A stretch of DNA of 64,000 bases from Kingdonia uniflora (GCA_014058105.1 JACGCM010002535.1:3906001-3970000), one strand, 5' to 3'; shown: positions 1 through 11,455, numbered from the stretch's first letter. Numbers and translations: made by a program. Notes: generated from the sequence alone by a model not told the origin.

Positions 1-59
1 GGGTAATTATGATTATTACCTAATTTAAACACTAATGGAATATTGGTGGCTGATGACTT

Positions 60-713
60 ACACTTTTCTCTTCCCGTATGCGGAGATATGGATCACTCCA
101 TTAGATTTTACGATGCTTACATTATTTTCAATCAACAAGAATCCTACACCATTGCCGTAGGACTACTGATGGACTATTTTATCCGAGGTAACAAAATTGT
201 TCTCCCGCATTACATCAAATAATTCAATGAGTGGGAACGTCAACATTGAATGTCTAAGGAAGTACTTGACCGTCACAACTGATCGGTCTTATGATAGTAT
301 GGTGGTTTGTGCTTTTTTCCTATTCATGAGGGGACATTTATGGTTCCAAGCGGCCAACAATACCATCCCGCTTTGATATTTTGAGACCGTGGCTGAATTG
401 GACGCAGCTCCCTCATATGACTATTGTTCCGCTATTCTCGCATCTTATATGAATAGTTCACAATTCATTGAGTTACACTAACACTCTTTCCAATGATACA
501 AATCAAACATCTATGTAATAGACATCTTAAATTGAATTTTTAATTATTTTATGTGTTGTTCCCAAATACAGTATTGATTCTATGAGTATTGTGGGGTTCT
601 CTACCCAATTGTCAGTGATGCACAAAAGACGTCTCCTTATCCCCGCCTCAGTGCATGGGAAAATGGGAATAAGAAGAGTACATATGACCAGGTAGAGAAT
701 TTGATTACCGTAG
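60..713 (+). pseudogene. Plant mobile domain (PMD) gene relic
   Basis: Pieces of a PMD-type protein (the aminotransferase-like plant mobile domain) can be read on the plus strand with frame changes. Near 78 the frame gives ITPLDFTMLT. From about 226 a second frame runs through a hydrophobic stretch (AFFLFMRGHLWF) to AELDAAPSYDY, near 430, the typical PMD core pattern. A likely intron covers roughly 478-571, ending in a pyrimidine-rich tract and CAG. The next exon gives FYEYCGVLYPIV and PRLSAWENGNKK, with a Trp codon changed to TGA at its start. Element A interrupts the frame at 715. The 3' part is not recognisable on the far side of element A. PMD proteins occur both as host silencing factors and inside transposons; which this was cannot be told. 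Confidence 0.6.
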
Positions 714-714
714 C

Positions 715-1293
715 TGTAAGAACCTATCCCTCGACCTTATCTTATTCAAACTACATTCAATTTATACTAACTCCATATCCAATACACGCATTTTACACGG
801 AACATGAACAATCGGCATTGACACCTACACCATAAACAAACAAGTCAAAGACACCTTTCTCTCACGAACTCAACAGTTACTCAATCAATCGCCACTTACC
901 TTATTATTCAAAGAATGTGCTTCAGCACGATAGCGAACTTTGGGTAAAGCCTATATAAGGAAAAAGTTCCAGAAGAGACAAAACCCCAAAAAATATGCAA
1001 GAAATTGCCAAGAAAACCATATTTTCTAGATTCCCAAATACCAAATTTCTTATTTACAAGGTTAAGTATTTATAGTTCGAGAGATCACTTGTAATAAGAT
1101 ATCAGCCTCAAGCAATAAAAGTTACTATTACTAAAACCCTCAACTTGTGGTTATGGTTTTTTTTACCTATTTAAAGGTTTTTAGTGCTAAATCACCTGTG
1201 TCATTTCTTGCTTTATATTAGCTTTTGTCACAGGAACATTGGTGTAAGAGATAACTCTGAGCCATCTCGAGCTTACATAATTTTTCCATTACA
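715..1293 (+). repeat. 5' LTR of element A
   Basis: The LTR begins TGTAAGAACCTATCCC and ends CCATTACA, directly before the PBS. A TATA box (CTATATAAGG) lies at 951-960 and a polyadenylation signal AATAAA near 1114. It aligns over its whole length, with many substitutions, with 27499-28093 on the same strand and with 29655-30277 on the opposite strand. Confidence 0.85.
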
Positions 1294-1313
1294 TTTGGCA
1301 CCGTCTGTGGGAA
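1294..1313 (+). promoter_or_regulatory. Primer-binding site of element A
   Basis: TTTGGCACCGTCTGTGGGAA directly follows the 5' LTR. The same motif, on the opposite strand, adjoins the 5' LTRs of elements B and D. Such a motif just inside the LTR is where a tRNA primes minus-strand synthesis; I do not assign the tRNA. Confidence 0.8.
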
Positions 1314-1372
1314 TCAAAAACATTTCCATGATATCTTAAGGCATATATTCACTCTACTATCAATCTGTAATC

Positions 1373-2718
1373 ATGGTCACTTCCAGATGACCAACAACCA
1401 AAATCTAGCTTAAACTTTCAGTTAAGCCAGAACATCTTACAAAACTACAGGTAAATCTCCATGCCATAAATGGAGAAACATAATGAGCTCGAATGTCAGT
1501 TAACTCTTGACCGAGAGATCCGCGAGAAGGAATTCGACGCCCAGTGACAAGCCTATTTGACATCGTTCAAATGTCATAAAGATGAAATGATAACCATGCA
1601 GAATGTGTTCCAAGCTCTAAAGGATACTCAACAGGCTCCCCAGACCAGAGATCGCGATCACATGTTAGAGACCTTTCAAGTTTCTATACGGGGAAGATTG
1701 GGACCTTGAGGAGCTACCAGCAAAGTTATTTCTCAAAATGTTCTATATGAGCCTCAACCTTCCATTTATTTGGGCGTTAAAGTTTAATCTGATATCAGCA
1801 GTGGTCCCTGACCTTCTAAACGTCAAGAGAAAGAAAAGTAACCTCAACCTCAAATTCCAGCACGTGACCATTTGAGTGAAGGCAACATAACTCATAATCT
1901 TTAGCCACCTCCTCAAGCCACTCAACTGACATGTTAATATGTCACACAAGAGCATATGGATCAGCGCATCATGGATTTGATTGAGGATCAAGTTTTAGGC
2001 AATACAGATGACCTTACCAAGTTACAAGGAAGTCCGATTGCCAAATAACTATTCGATATGGAAGTACCAAAAGGTTTCCATACCCTAAAAATTTGTAAAT
2101 ATAAGGGCACCAATCCAAAGGAGCACATTCAATAATATTGTTATTTATTGGGATTATACTCCAATCTCAACCATAACCTCTACCATTTTTACCCAATAAG
2201 TCTACAGGAAGAACCACTTTTGTGGTTCTACTTATTGCCAAAATATTTTATACTTGCATTCGATCAGCTATAAAAATAATTCATCAAAACGTATGCTCAC
2301 AACAGATTCAAGGAGAAGAATTTATATTTTCTTATTAGTCTTAAAGAATCATACAAAAAGAATTTTGAGGCTTTTACGATGAAGTTTTTGGAGCTCGAGC
2401 GTAAAGTAGACAATCTCGATCAGAAAATAGTTGTTACTACTTTCACCAACGCGCTCCAGCTCGACTGAAGGCCAAAAAGTACCTCCTCCTAAAAAAATCT
2501 GCGACCTTGAAGGATATGATTACCAAGGTTAATGGATTTGTCGACCAGGAAAGGATAATGTCCGAAAGGCATAAATCTACTAAATTTATCCTAACCACGA
2601 AAGGTTCAGCTACAGATCAAAACACTAAACCAAAGGGGGATCAGGGTGATCAAAAGTGCCCTAAGGGCAACACTGGTAACCCTCGGAAGGGCAGTACATT
2701 GCCCAAACTGGTCTTCCC
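1373..2718 (+). pseudogene. gag: gag of element A, 5' part
   Basis: This is the nucleocapsid-forming polyprotein region, now full of stops and frameshifts. The best part starts near 2047 with FDMEVPKGFHTLK, then ISLQEEPLLWFYLLPK and AHNRFKEK, a typical retrotransposon Gag (UBN2/retrotrans_gag-like) layout. It continues with LELERKVDNLDQKI and a lysine-rich tail (2507-2718). The N-terminal part from the first ATG near 1373 is barely readable. Element B inserted at 2719, so the zinc-knuckle end of gag lies beyond 14327. Confidence 0.7.
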
Positions 2719-3409
2719 TGTAGGGGTCTGGTTTTGTTGTGGGAAATCTTTACTCTTACACCTTGAAGGTTACCTTTGGCTAGGGGTTTTGGCAAATATA
2801 TAAGACAATAATCAACTAGTTTGATGCACTAGCATACTTGCGTGAAGTCCATGAATTGGGTTCTCTACGACCTCTTGTGAGGATTTGAATAGAAGATTGT
2901 ATATAGAGATGCTGAGTTAAATGACAGTTTGAGTTAATAGAAGGTTATAAGGTATTCGAAGGTAAATTTAGGAGGGGTTTAGGCAGAGTTTTTCTAAACC
3001 CTTCGCAATGTTTCTTCACTTCTATTTATAGAAGATAGAAAAGGGGGAGTCTCCATGTAAGGTCAGATTACATGTATAACCCTTGGGGTACCTGTTTTGT
3101 ACGATAAGTCGGTTCTGATACTGTAGCTGTCTGGCAGCTTATTTTTATTATTCTATCTGATGAGCTGGCTGTCTGGTATGTATGCCTTTGACTATGTATT
3201 ACCATGGTTGAAGTCAATCTAGAGTTAATGTTTACAGACCGTATTTGGCTTCGGCTTACTTTGATTGACTATGTGCTCAAGTTTTTGATTAATCTTGGAA
3301 GGCTTCGTGGAATTTGTTGTTGTCTTACTGGGATTCATGTCTCTAGTAGGCTTCGATGTAGCCTTCGACTATTCGACTAGTACTGGAAGGCTGCAAGCAG
3401 GCTACTACA
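2719..3409 (-). repeat. 3' LTR of element B
   Basis: 691 bp, starting TGTAGGGG and ending CTACTACA on the plus strand. It aligns end to end with 13637-14327. A minus-strand TATA motif (TATAAATAG) is visible near 3025-3040. Confidence 0.9.
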
Positions 3410-3424
3410 TTTACCCCCTCTTAG
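3410..3424 (-). promoter_or_regulatory. Polypurine tract of element B
   Basis: TTTACCCCCTCTTA, read on the minus strand as TAAGAGGGGGTAAA, abuts the 3' LTR. This is the expected position and composition for the plus-strand primer. Elements A and C have comparable G5 tracts at the same place. Confidence 0.75.
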
Positions 3425-3574
3425 CAGGGGCCTTAGAAATTGTTTTAGATGGCGCGTGCTGAGAAAAGCTGTTTGGCATGGAAAGTTGTAAAGTTGACTT
3501 GTGTGAATGTGGATAGCTTGAGGAGAGTAATTATGATCATACTGATTATGGAGGTATTTAATGTGCCTTAAGCA

Positions 3575-3590
3575 GGGTATAAATAGGGGA
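3575..3590 (+). promoter_or_regulatory. TATA box of the antisense gene in element B
   Basis: GGGTATAAATAGGGGA lies about 170 bp inside the 3' LTR, on the strand opposite to gag-pol. The ATG at 3590 is too close to be the start; the in-frame ATG at 3650, about 70 bases downstream, fits better. Elements A and C have an equivalent site. Confidence 0.6.
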
Positions 3591-4868
3591 TGTTCGGGGG
3601 GTGGGGAAAGTTCAAGTACTATTCATCTTTATCCTTGTTGTGTAAAGCAATGGAACCCACTCTGATCATACGATATCAGTGGAAACTGAAGGAGAAGCAG
3701 CAAGTAGTAAATTCCAAGGCTATGGTTCTGAGGCAGCAATATTTTAGTGATCGATACTTGGGAACCGATGCCCGACTTGGTAGCGCTGGGGCTAGGAGAA
3801 GTAATCTGCGGGGAGCCATTCGCGCATTGGTGGGGGGTAATGCAATGGTATCCCGAGTATGAATTAATGGTCCTATATGCTGTGGCACCTGGTAGAGCGG
3901 CTGGTAGAAACTGAAGAAGCTGCCAAGGTTTCCTCAGGGTACTGGAAGAACTGCCCCGCATATAAATAAGGGGGTTTCTTTAATATTATGGGTGGGTAAG
4001 TAGAGTGGGACGTTGTCGTTATTGTGTTTTTTAATGAAATAAATCTTTGGTTACTGATGTGTGGAAGTATAACAGTCTTAGGTAATGTAGGCGATGATAA
4101 TATAGGTGCGGTTAGGCTTCGATATAAAAAATGAGCAGAAATGGTAATAAATTTTGAGACTTCGGTAAGAGTGGAGATCATTGGCTGATGGTCCAAAGAA
4201 TGTGGTCGAGGGGTGCGACTTTGGTTGAGCTTATAAGATGGCCTGAGAAATGATGGTGTGGGAGGCTTCGGTTGCAAAAGTATACAACCAAAATGGTGGA
4301 GGTGTCAGAGGTGATACTGTTTATGGGGCAGTGTGTCGTAGCAGGCCATAATTTTATTTCCTTGGGAATAGGGTGGAAGCTACGTGTGGTTTGATTGAAG
4401 TTGATGTGACCGACTCGGATAGGATATTAGGAACCTGGTGTTGAAGAAAGAGGGTTATCGAAGACAGGACCATGTATAGTTGTTGATTGTGAGGGGGGAT
4501 CGAGGGTACGAGAGAATGAGGGAAATACTCTATTGATGGGAAATATGGCACGCACGCACGTGCGTATAAGTAGGGGTAGTATGGTAAATACTTAGAGTAC
4601 CTGAAAATGGGGGGAAATGGGAGAAAGAGTGGGGTAGTGGTAATGATGATGGTTGGGGAAACTGATACAGTTTTGGGGGCTGTAAGTAAAGGAGGGGAAA
4701 GAAAGAGAAAGAAAGACCAACACTGTTTCCACTCAAAGAGAGAGAGAGAGGCACAAACGAGAAAAAAGACCACCATTATAGTTATTTAATTTGTTACTGA
4801 GACATAACCAAGAGACGCCGTTGCAGCTGTTGGATTTTGACTTCGATACATTTAACGTGATTAAACAG

Positions 4869-4898
4869 GTATGTCTTTAGACCGCTCATTAGAGATAA

Positions 4899-4939
<41 letters not shown>

Positions 4940-5177
4940 TGGATCCTGGGTGGGGGAGGGGAGAAGTGTCTGTTGAGATGCCGGTAATAGCATAATTGGG
5001 GTGGTGCATAATAGACGAGGCTGGGAAGTTTGGCAAAGCATAAATGTTGAGTGATTTAAGTTTAGGGAATAAAGGACATAGTACTCAAGTATTCGGTCAT
5101 GGTACGGCTTATGGGTGTGGGTGGGTAGGTAATTGTAGGGAATATATCAAGCTAATGTCAATCCTCTTCTTCTGTAG
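4869..5177 (+). other. Intron in the antisense gene of element B
   Basis: The donor is AAACAG/GTATGTC and the acceptor is CTTCTTCTGTAG/GG, with a pyrimidine-rich tract before it. The intron contains a (TA)n run at 4902-4936. The exon that follows is the longest open stretch of the gene. Confidence 0.5.
4902..4936. repeat. (TA)n microsatellite
   Basis: About 17 uninterrupted TA dinucleotides inside the predicted intron of the antisense gene of element B. Confidence 0.95.
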
Positions 5178-5183
5178 GGTATA

Positions 5184-5834
5184 ATGTGTACCCGTCGAGC
5201 TTCGAGGATGAGGCTGATAAATGAAGATAATGATAAAGTAAACGAGTTGACTACATCTGGTAGATTAGAGGTAAGTAGTGGCATCCAAGAGTTGCAAATT
5301 GTAACAGATGCACCATTGGTTACAGTAGAGCCAAATGTTGGTGCGTCGAAGAGGAGCCAACGTAAGGTGCATATAGTCAGAGAAAATGATGAGGAGGAGG
5401 AAGAAGAGGAGGAAAGGGGTGAGGAGGTTGGCGTTGAACCTTTAGGGGCTGAGAGGGACGAAGGGGAAGGGGAGAAGAGTGATAGTAGTGAAGATACAGA
5501 TGAAGATCAAATATATGTGGGGCAGGTCTCACCTCAGGAAAATACGAGGCTGGATCAATTTATGGCAAAACATGGGCTGGTAAAGAAGGGGATTTTTCTG
5601 GTACCGTTCAGGGCCGAGTATTCGTTTATGGATTCGCCACAGGAGGGAATTATGGCGTTCAAGGGGAATATTCGTTTAGGGATGCAGCTACCTCTTCGAA
5701 GGCTGGCAAAACAGGTGTTGAACTTTTGGGATGTGGATCCATGCCAAATGAATGACAACTTTTATGAAATGATTTGGGTGGTCGATGGGATTAATGTTGA
5801 GTTAAAGCGTAAAGGGAGGTTTTTGATTGAGTGA
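5184..5834 (+). CDS. Transposase_28-like exon of the antisense gene in B
   Basis: An open stretch of 216 codons. Residues 1-65 are low complexity; an acidic region with a long Glu run covers about 70-110. From about 125 the sequence follows the Transposase_28 (putative gypsy-type transposon, PF04195) pattern: RLDQFMAKHGL, then a proline-glycine turn (SPQEGIMAFKG), LGMQLPLRRL, and NDNFYEM. The domain continues past the TGA at 5832-5834 in the same frame (FDIVSFYSKK, WLFDLYSTGRR), so that stop looks like a later mutation. The corresponding piece of element D (39120-39558) and the diverged form in element C (32904-33305) support the reading. Confidence 0.65.
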   Translation: MCTRRASRMRLINEDNDKVNELTTSGRLEVSSGIQELQIVTDAPLVTVEPNVGASKRSQRKVHIVRENDEEEEEEEERGEEVGVEPLGAERDEGEGEKSDSSEDTDEDQIYVGQVSPQENTRLDQFMAKHGLVKKGIFLVPFRAEYSFMDSPQEGIMAFKGNIRLGMQLPLRRLAKQVLNFWDVDPCQMNDNFYEMIWVVDGINVELKRKGRFLIE

Positions 5835-6668
5835 TTTGACATAGTATCATTCTATTCAAAGAAGGCAAATAATAATGTAGGGACCTATCAAATCCAGTGC
5901 CATTCAGACAAACCGTGGTTATTTGACTTGTATTCGACTGGGCGTAGGTGAGATAAAGACTTGGTTGTGGTGTAAGGGGCTTATGAGAATGCCCGTGGGG
6001 AGGAGGAATTTAGGTTAAACAATAGGATCTTTAAAATAAGTAAGTTGATAGTGGAAGTATGTTATTTTGTTTGTTCGAATAGAATTATGACTTTCAATTT
6101 ACGATTTTGAAGAGCCCACCAATAATGCATTAAAGTACTCGAGGACTTATATTGACGATCTTATCAACAAGAGTGAGGAGTAGGTGAATAAGGCATTTTG
6201 GAATTGGGCATTGTAAGAAAAAGACGCAGGAAGACGAACACGTTGTTGAGAAACGTATCAGTTGCAGCTGGGCCATTGAGAAGGAGGAAGGAGGCAGGAA
6301 CCTTTGTAGAGGCAGGTGAGATAGATTATAATAATCTAATACGAAAGTCAATTTTCATACCGAGGGATCATTGTGGAGTGCCCATATCGACTCATTTGAC
6401 CGTGCCCAAGAATGTTCCCGAATTAGCACTATAAATAAAAAAGGGCAAAGGCAATGCCACTGATGAAGGCTCGATCGCCCACTTAATTAAGATAACTGGA
6501 TGGAAAAGAAGTCACGAGGAGATGGCTGAAGTAGATAATCCGGCCGAAGCTAGGCGGCTCTCCGTCGTGCAGGAGGAGGACGTTCGAGTAACGGCAGAGT
6601 CAATGTTAAATCTGTGTGCCACGAATCCAGAGGATGCAAGGCGGCGAGCTGAGAAGGTTTGGCACCAG

Positions 6669-6748
6669 GTAAGTGTTTTTTGAAAGGTTGAAATTGAAAT
6701 TATGCTTTGAAAATTGCTGACAAGTCGAGGTATTTGTGATTCATGCAG
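6669..6748 (+). other. Conserved 3' intron of the antisense gene in B
   Basis: CACCAG/GTAAGTG starts it and TTCATGCAG/ATG ends it. The flanking residues are HQ before and MNAW after. Element D has an intron at the same place (40224-40294) with DQ before and VNAW after. Confidence 0.65.
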
Positions 6749-7509
6749 ATGAATGCTTGGATGGTATCATTTACCAAGGCACAAAGGGCGACGAGTGAGA
6801 GGCTGAAGGAGATAAGGGACGAGGGTGAGCTCATGAAGGGGACCATTCTATTTCTGGAGACCCGCATTAGAGAGCTAGAGCAAGAACAACTGTACATTCG
6901 TTCTATTGCAGCAAGAGAGACCCAGGCGGTAGCTGCGAGTTATGATGCGAAAGTGGCAGTACTGGAGGCAAAGGTGGCCAAATAGGAGGAGTTGTTGCAT
7001 GACAATCATATGTATTTTCAAGTGATGTTTGACTAGGAGTGTGAGGTAACAATAACTTTGAAGACATTTATAGATGGGTTGGGATACAATCCAGTGACTT
7101 TCGAACGATATCCCCTAGAGGAGGAGCCCGTCGTTGAGAGTACGGTGAGTATGAAGGGGATTGAAATGAACCTTATGTTCGAAGGTACTGGTGTCAACCC
7201 TGTGGTCAAAGGAACTGGTGGCGAGATTATAGAGGAAAATCCTAGTAAAAAAGGGGTGGCCGATTCGGTGGAGAACACAGGGAGTCTTGTGTGAAGTAAC
7301 TGTTTTGTCTACCAGAAGGTAACTTGTCCTGCTCTGGTTGACTGTAAGAAACTATTTTTGTTTGTAAAGTATGCTGAGACAGTGCTCGGTATTGGCATTG
7401 GAACAAATTGATATGTACTGGTATATTTGTGTGGTTGAATGAACTATCTGTTATATTTGATATGTGGACTGTAGAATGTTGAAAAATGTAGGTTGGTAAG
7501 TAATCAAGG

Positions 7510-8085
7510 CTAAAAGTTCACTTGATTTTGAAGGTCGCCCCCAGGTACTTCTATCTACGGGTTTGATCCTAAACGAATCGTAATGTGGTCGACCCCAACG
7601 CATCACCGAGTGTCCGGTCTGTTGACCATTTATGCCACTCGGGATTGCTCGAATTAAAGATTTTCCCTAAATAAAGCATAATGTGGTCGGTCCCAATGCA
7701 TCCCTGAGTGTCCAGTCTGCTAACGATTCATGGCACTCGAGATTGCTCGAATTGGAACCTTGAAAAACTTCGAGGTCACCCCCAAGTATCAGCCAGGTCA
7801 AGGGGTTAACAAGATACTTAGGTTTGACCAACTCAAGAAGTTTACTGGACTTTGAAGGTTTCCCCCAGGTATTTTTATCCGCGGGTGGGTTTGATCCTAA
7901 ATGAAGTATAATGTGTTCAGCCCCAATGCATCCCTGAGTGTCTGGTCTGTTGACTATTCATGCCACTTGGGATTGCTCAAATTGGAACCTTGAAAAAATT
8001 TGTGGCCACCCCCAAGTATCATTCGGGTTGAAGGGTTGACATGATACTTAGGTTTGACCAACTTATGAAGTTCACTGGAGATATA
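7510..8085. repeat. Tandem repeat block of element B
   Basis: Diverged copies of a unit of roughly 220-230 bp, partly truncated. Markers are AATGTGGTCG with CATCCCTGAGTGTC (near 7583, 7681 and 7910) and CACCCCCAAGTATC (near 7768 and 7997). The block lies between the 3' ends of pol and of the antisense gene. Element D has the same unit at 41155-41890. Confidence 0.8.
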
Positions 8086-8119
8086 ATATGAAGCTCGGAG
8101 GTAAAAATATGTTTATTGA

Positions 8120-9269
8120 TTATATTGTGGTTACATCAGTTATGAGGGTTGGTGGCCGCAGCCTATTGTAGAACACTAAATGCATTGTATTCCAAGGGAT
8201 GGGTAGGGGCTCTTCTACTTCTACCATCAGGTAATATGATCCTTTATCACTTTTATCATACACAACATAAGGTCCTTCCCAGGATTCCGCAAACTTGCCG
8301 GCATTGCGAGGTTTTGAAGAGGGTGTGACTCGTCAAAGTACCAAATCTCCGATATCGAAGCTTCTTGGTTGAACCTTTTGTTCTATGAATTCTGGAGAGA
8401 GATCTGATAGCATCCAAGGTTATCTATGGCTCGATCTCTGGTTTTATCGGTCCATAACATATTACATCAAAGTTTAAACTAATTACCTTCACCGGGAAGG
8501 TCAGGGTCGCGTGTTGGTACCTTGAACTGAGTGGGCAACACAGCTTTGGTGCCATAGGCCAGGAGGAAAGGAGTGCAGCCCATTGCCTTTCTAAGTATGG
8601 TATGGCAGGCCCATAGTACATGTTGTAATACCTAAACCCACCAGCCCTTCTTCACGTCAATATATTTTTAAGACCATCTACTATAGTTTTATTGATTGCA
8701 TCGACCTGACCATTTCCCTATGGGTAATAAGGGGTATAGGGGGAGAGGATAATGTTGTACTTCTTGAGGAAATTGCAAACTTTGTTCCCTACGAACTGTG
8801 GACCATTGTCTCATAAAATCATATGGTGGCAGCTAAAACATGTAATAATATTTTCCCATAGGAACTTGGTGACTTCTTCTTCCCTGGTTTGACATAAAGG
8901 CACGACTTTGACCCATTTAGTAAAATAATCTGTGGTGACTAAAGTATGCTCTTTGCTACCTAAAGCTTTGGAAAAAGGGCTCACGAGATCAATAGCCCAT
9001 CGCTTGAATGGCCAAACAACTTGGTTGTAATGGAATTCTTGGGAGGGGCTTCAAATATCATTGACATGACGTTGGCATTTTTCGTAGTGCTTCACATATT
9101 CTTTGGCTTGTTTCTTTATATTGGGCCAGAATAAACCCTTAGTGATTGCTTAAAGATCCATGGATCTACTAGCGGTATGGGAATCGCAATTGCTTTCATG
9201 GAGTTTTGTAAGGATGGTGGCGGCTTCGCATTGGGAAATATAACGGAGGTGTACACCATTTCGAGATTT
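8120..9269 (-). pseudogene. pol: Integrase of element B
   Basis: Integrase inserts the cDNA into host DNA. On the minus strand, a zinc-binding region near 9080-9200 (KLHESNCDSH, then KHYEKCQRH) is followed by the catalytic core (WAIDLVSPF, then DNGPQFVGNKV) and a C-terminal segment ending WNTMHLVFYNRLRPP. The codon before DNGPQ is now TGA. The catalytic Glu in the usual QVEAINKT motif reads QVDAINKT. One Cys of the zinc site reads Tyr, and there are several frameshifts. It cannot be functional. Confidence 0.8.
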
Positions 9270-9950
9270 GTGGTGTAGACTGCCTTTGAGAATGGTATAC
9301 CATCGGTAGTTTTCCAGTAATGAACATTTGACTTTTAGGTCCTCCGGTAAGGTAAAACTATTGAAGAATGCTAGGAAAGGTGTATGTCAGCCATCAAAAT
9401 CGAGACTTTTACCCCCAGTATTGATGGTGTTGATTTCCTTCTGATCGATACTTGGGTATTTGAGTACTTCGATATTGAGGGTTCGAGATTCAGACTGGCC
9501 TAACATGGTGGCGGTATAAGCAAGGGTATCAGCATATCTGCTTTTGCCTCAAGGGTAATGTGTGATCGATGATTTTTCAGGGAAACGATCCATGGGTTGG
9601 CAGAAGAGGGCCATGTACTCAGCCATGTGACCGTTTTCCTGGTTTTCGCCGGTATACTATTGCTAAACAAGCTGGGAATCGACAAATAAGGCTAGTTTGG
9701 AGACACCAAGTTCGAGGGCGAGATCGAGACCATATATCAAAGCTTCATATTCAACCTCATTATTGGTACACTCAAAATTTAATTTAATGGCCTTTTTGAT
9801 TCGTTCGTTTGAAGATGTGACCAGGACGATACCTATCCTAGAACTATTTGGTCCTGCAGATCTATCTGTAAAGAGATGTCAGCCCGTGTTTTGGTTCCAA
9901 GGGTCATTCTGCTCAGGCTGATCTTCTGGTAAATTATATTCGTGTTCTTC
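9270..9950 (-). pseudogene. pol: Second, archaeal-type RNase H of element B
   Basis: On the minus strand LFTDRSAGPNSSRIGIVL opens the domain; intact relatives have Gly where Arg is seen. NNEVEYEALIYGLDLALELG and FVDSQLV follow, the pattern of the RVT_3-type RNase H. Its position between RNase H and integrase marks the Tat lineage. Downstream are the linker motifs YPSIDQKE and YTILKGSLHHKS. Stops and at least one frameshift break it. Confidence 0.75.
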
Positions 9951-10419
9951 CTAGTCGATGTCTTCGACCGGGAAGTCAGCAAGAAAGTCGGCGACTACCT
10001 GTCCCTTTTGAGAGACCTATTTTTCAAAAGTAATATCATGTTCACCGAGGTAGACAGACCACTGTTGCACCCGTCGATACTTATCCTTCTTACTGAGGAT
10101 TTTGCGAAGAGGGTTGTTGGTGATAACGTGTATGTGGTACGCTTGGAAGTATGGTTTTACCTTTCAAGAAGTGTAGACAAGAATAAGGAGCAGTCGTTCG
10201 AGTTTGGTATATCTTGTTTCGGCTGGGGTCAAAGTCTTACTGATAAAATAGATGGGTTTCTCGATACCGGCTTCTATTCGGATAAGGACCGAGCTAATAG
10301 AAGTCTCGGTGATCGCAAGATATAATGTAAGCACTTCGCCTTTGACCAGGGTACTCATTACAGGTGGTTGGCCAAGGTAAGTTTACAGGTCGAGAAAAGC
10401 TTGCTCGCATTCGGGTGTC
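9951..10419 (-). pseudogene. pol: RNase H (RT-associated) of element B
   Basis: The stretch 10358-10164 on the minus strand is open and gives LYLAITETSISSVLI, PIYFISKTLTPAETRYTKLE and LLLILVYTS, the standard RT_RNaseH pattern. The following frame gives VQQWSVYLGEHDITFEK and KGQVVADFLADFPVED, the usual end of this domain. It degrades the RNA strand during reverse transcription. Confidence 0.8.
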
Positions 10420-11330
10420 TAGTTAATTTTGGGATTTTTCTTTTTGGCTTTATGAACACCTTGGTCACGCAAGAAGGAGAATAGCCAAGCGCAACGGTCA
10501 GAGGATTTGGAGATGAAACGGTTCAAGGTGGCTATTTTTCTGGGGATCTTTTGGATATCTTTCTTGGTTCGGGGAGAGAGTATATTAACGAGGGCTCGAA
10601 TTTGGGTAGGGTCGATCTCAATCCCTTGTTTGTTAATGAGGTGACCTAAGGACTTTTCGGAGGACACACCAAATTGGCACTTGTCGGGGTTTAATTTCAT
10701 ATTGTATGATCGAAGTATCAAAAAGACTTCATTCAAGTCTGGCATATGGGTATGTTTTAGGAGACTCTTACTCAGCATGTCATCTATATAAACTTCAGCC
10801 GATTTGCCAAGCAGAGGTTTGAACATAGTGGTATCAAGGCGTTGGTAAGTGGCACCTGCATTTTTGAGGCTGAAGGGTATCACATTAAAATAGTAAAGCC
10901 TTTATTTTGTGATAAACAAAGTTTTAAGTTGATCTTCAGGAAGGAGGGGTACCGGGTTGTAACCTGAAACTGCGTCCATCATAGATATGAGTTCATGATC
11001 GGTGGTCGCGCCCAAAAGTACATAAATGATCGGGAAAGGGAAACTGTTCTTCGACACGTATTTGTTGAGATCGGTAAAGTTGACGCTGTCTCAGATCTTT
11101 CCATTCTTCTTGGGGATAGCGGCGATATTTAAGATCCAATCGGCATACTTGACCTCTCAGATAAAACCAGCGGCCAAGAGTTTTTTGACCTCGAGCTTCA
11201 CTGCTTTGTGAATCCTCGGTGCCAAAGTACGCTTCTTCTATTTTATAGCTGTGGATTTGGGGATAAGGTCAAGTCGATGGTAGGCCATGGTGGAGTCAAC
11301 GCCAGGCATCTCATTGAACGACCAAGGAAA
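10420..11330 (-). pseudogene. pol: Reverse transcriptase of element B
   Basis: The minus-strand open stretch 10883-10419 starts in PFSLKNAGATYQRL and includes the catalytic VYIDDML motif near 10785, then YNMKLNPDKCQFGV and LGHLINKQGIEIDP. Upstream, finger and palm parts can be read in broken frames to about 11330. The YIDD box is intact, but stops and frame changes upstream break the enzyme. Confidence 0.85.
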
Positions 11331-11455
11331 AATATCCTTATTTTCACGAAGGAGCATAGTGAGTTTGCGACTATCTACCGTATCCAAAAAATAGGAGGTT
11401 CGATAGGTGTAGAAGAAGGTGTCGAGGTGGTGAGGAGAGAGCGATGCAGTGATTG

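Larger units (their letters stand above)
3650..7294 (+). pseudogene. Antisense extra gene of element B (Transposase_28-like, coiled coil)
   Basis: This gene runs opposite to gag-pol, between pol and the 3' LTR. An N-terminal exon from ATG 3650 ends at a stop near 3862 and includes RQQYFSDRYLGTDARLG. After a poorly readable stretch an intron at 4869-5177 (CAG/GTATGT...TTCTGTAG) leads into an exon with an acidic Glu/Asp run and then a domain resembling Pfam Transposase_28 (5530-5950). Further exons are broken up to an intron at 6669-6748. The last part has a coiled coil (6743-6985) and an acidic tail ending at 7294. Element D has the same gene with the same final intron. The function is unknown; the domain name reflects homology, not shown transposase activity. 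Confidence 0.7.

Noticed and set aside
4354..4776. Open frame of 140 codons on the minus strand with hydrophobic, Ser/Pro-rich sequence
   Set aside because: It is the reverse complement of purine-rich coding or intron sequence of the antisense gene in B; there is no domain and element D does not conserve it.
4902..4936. Core promoter made of the TA run
   Set aside because: It is a plain dinucleotide microsatellite inside a predicted intron and is absent from the related copies.
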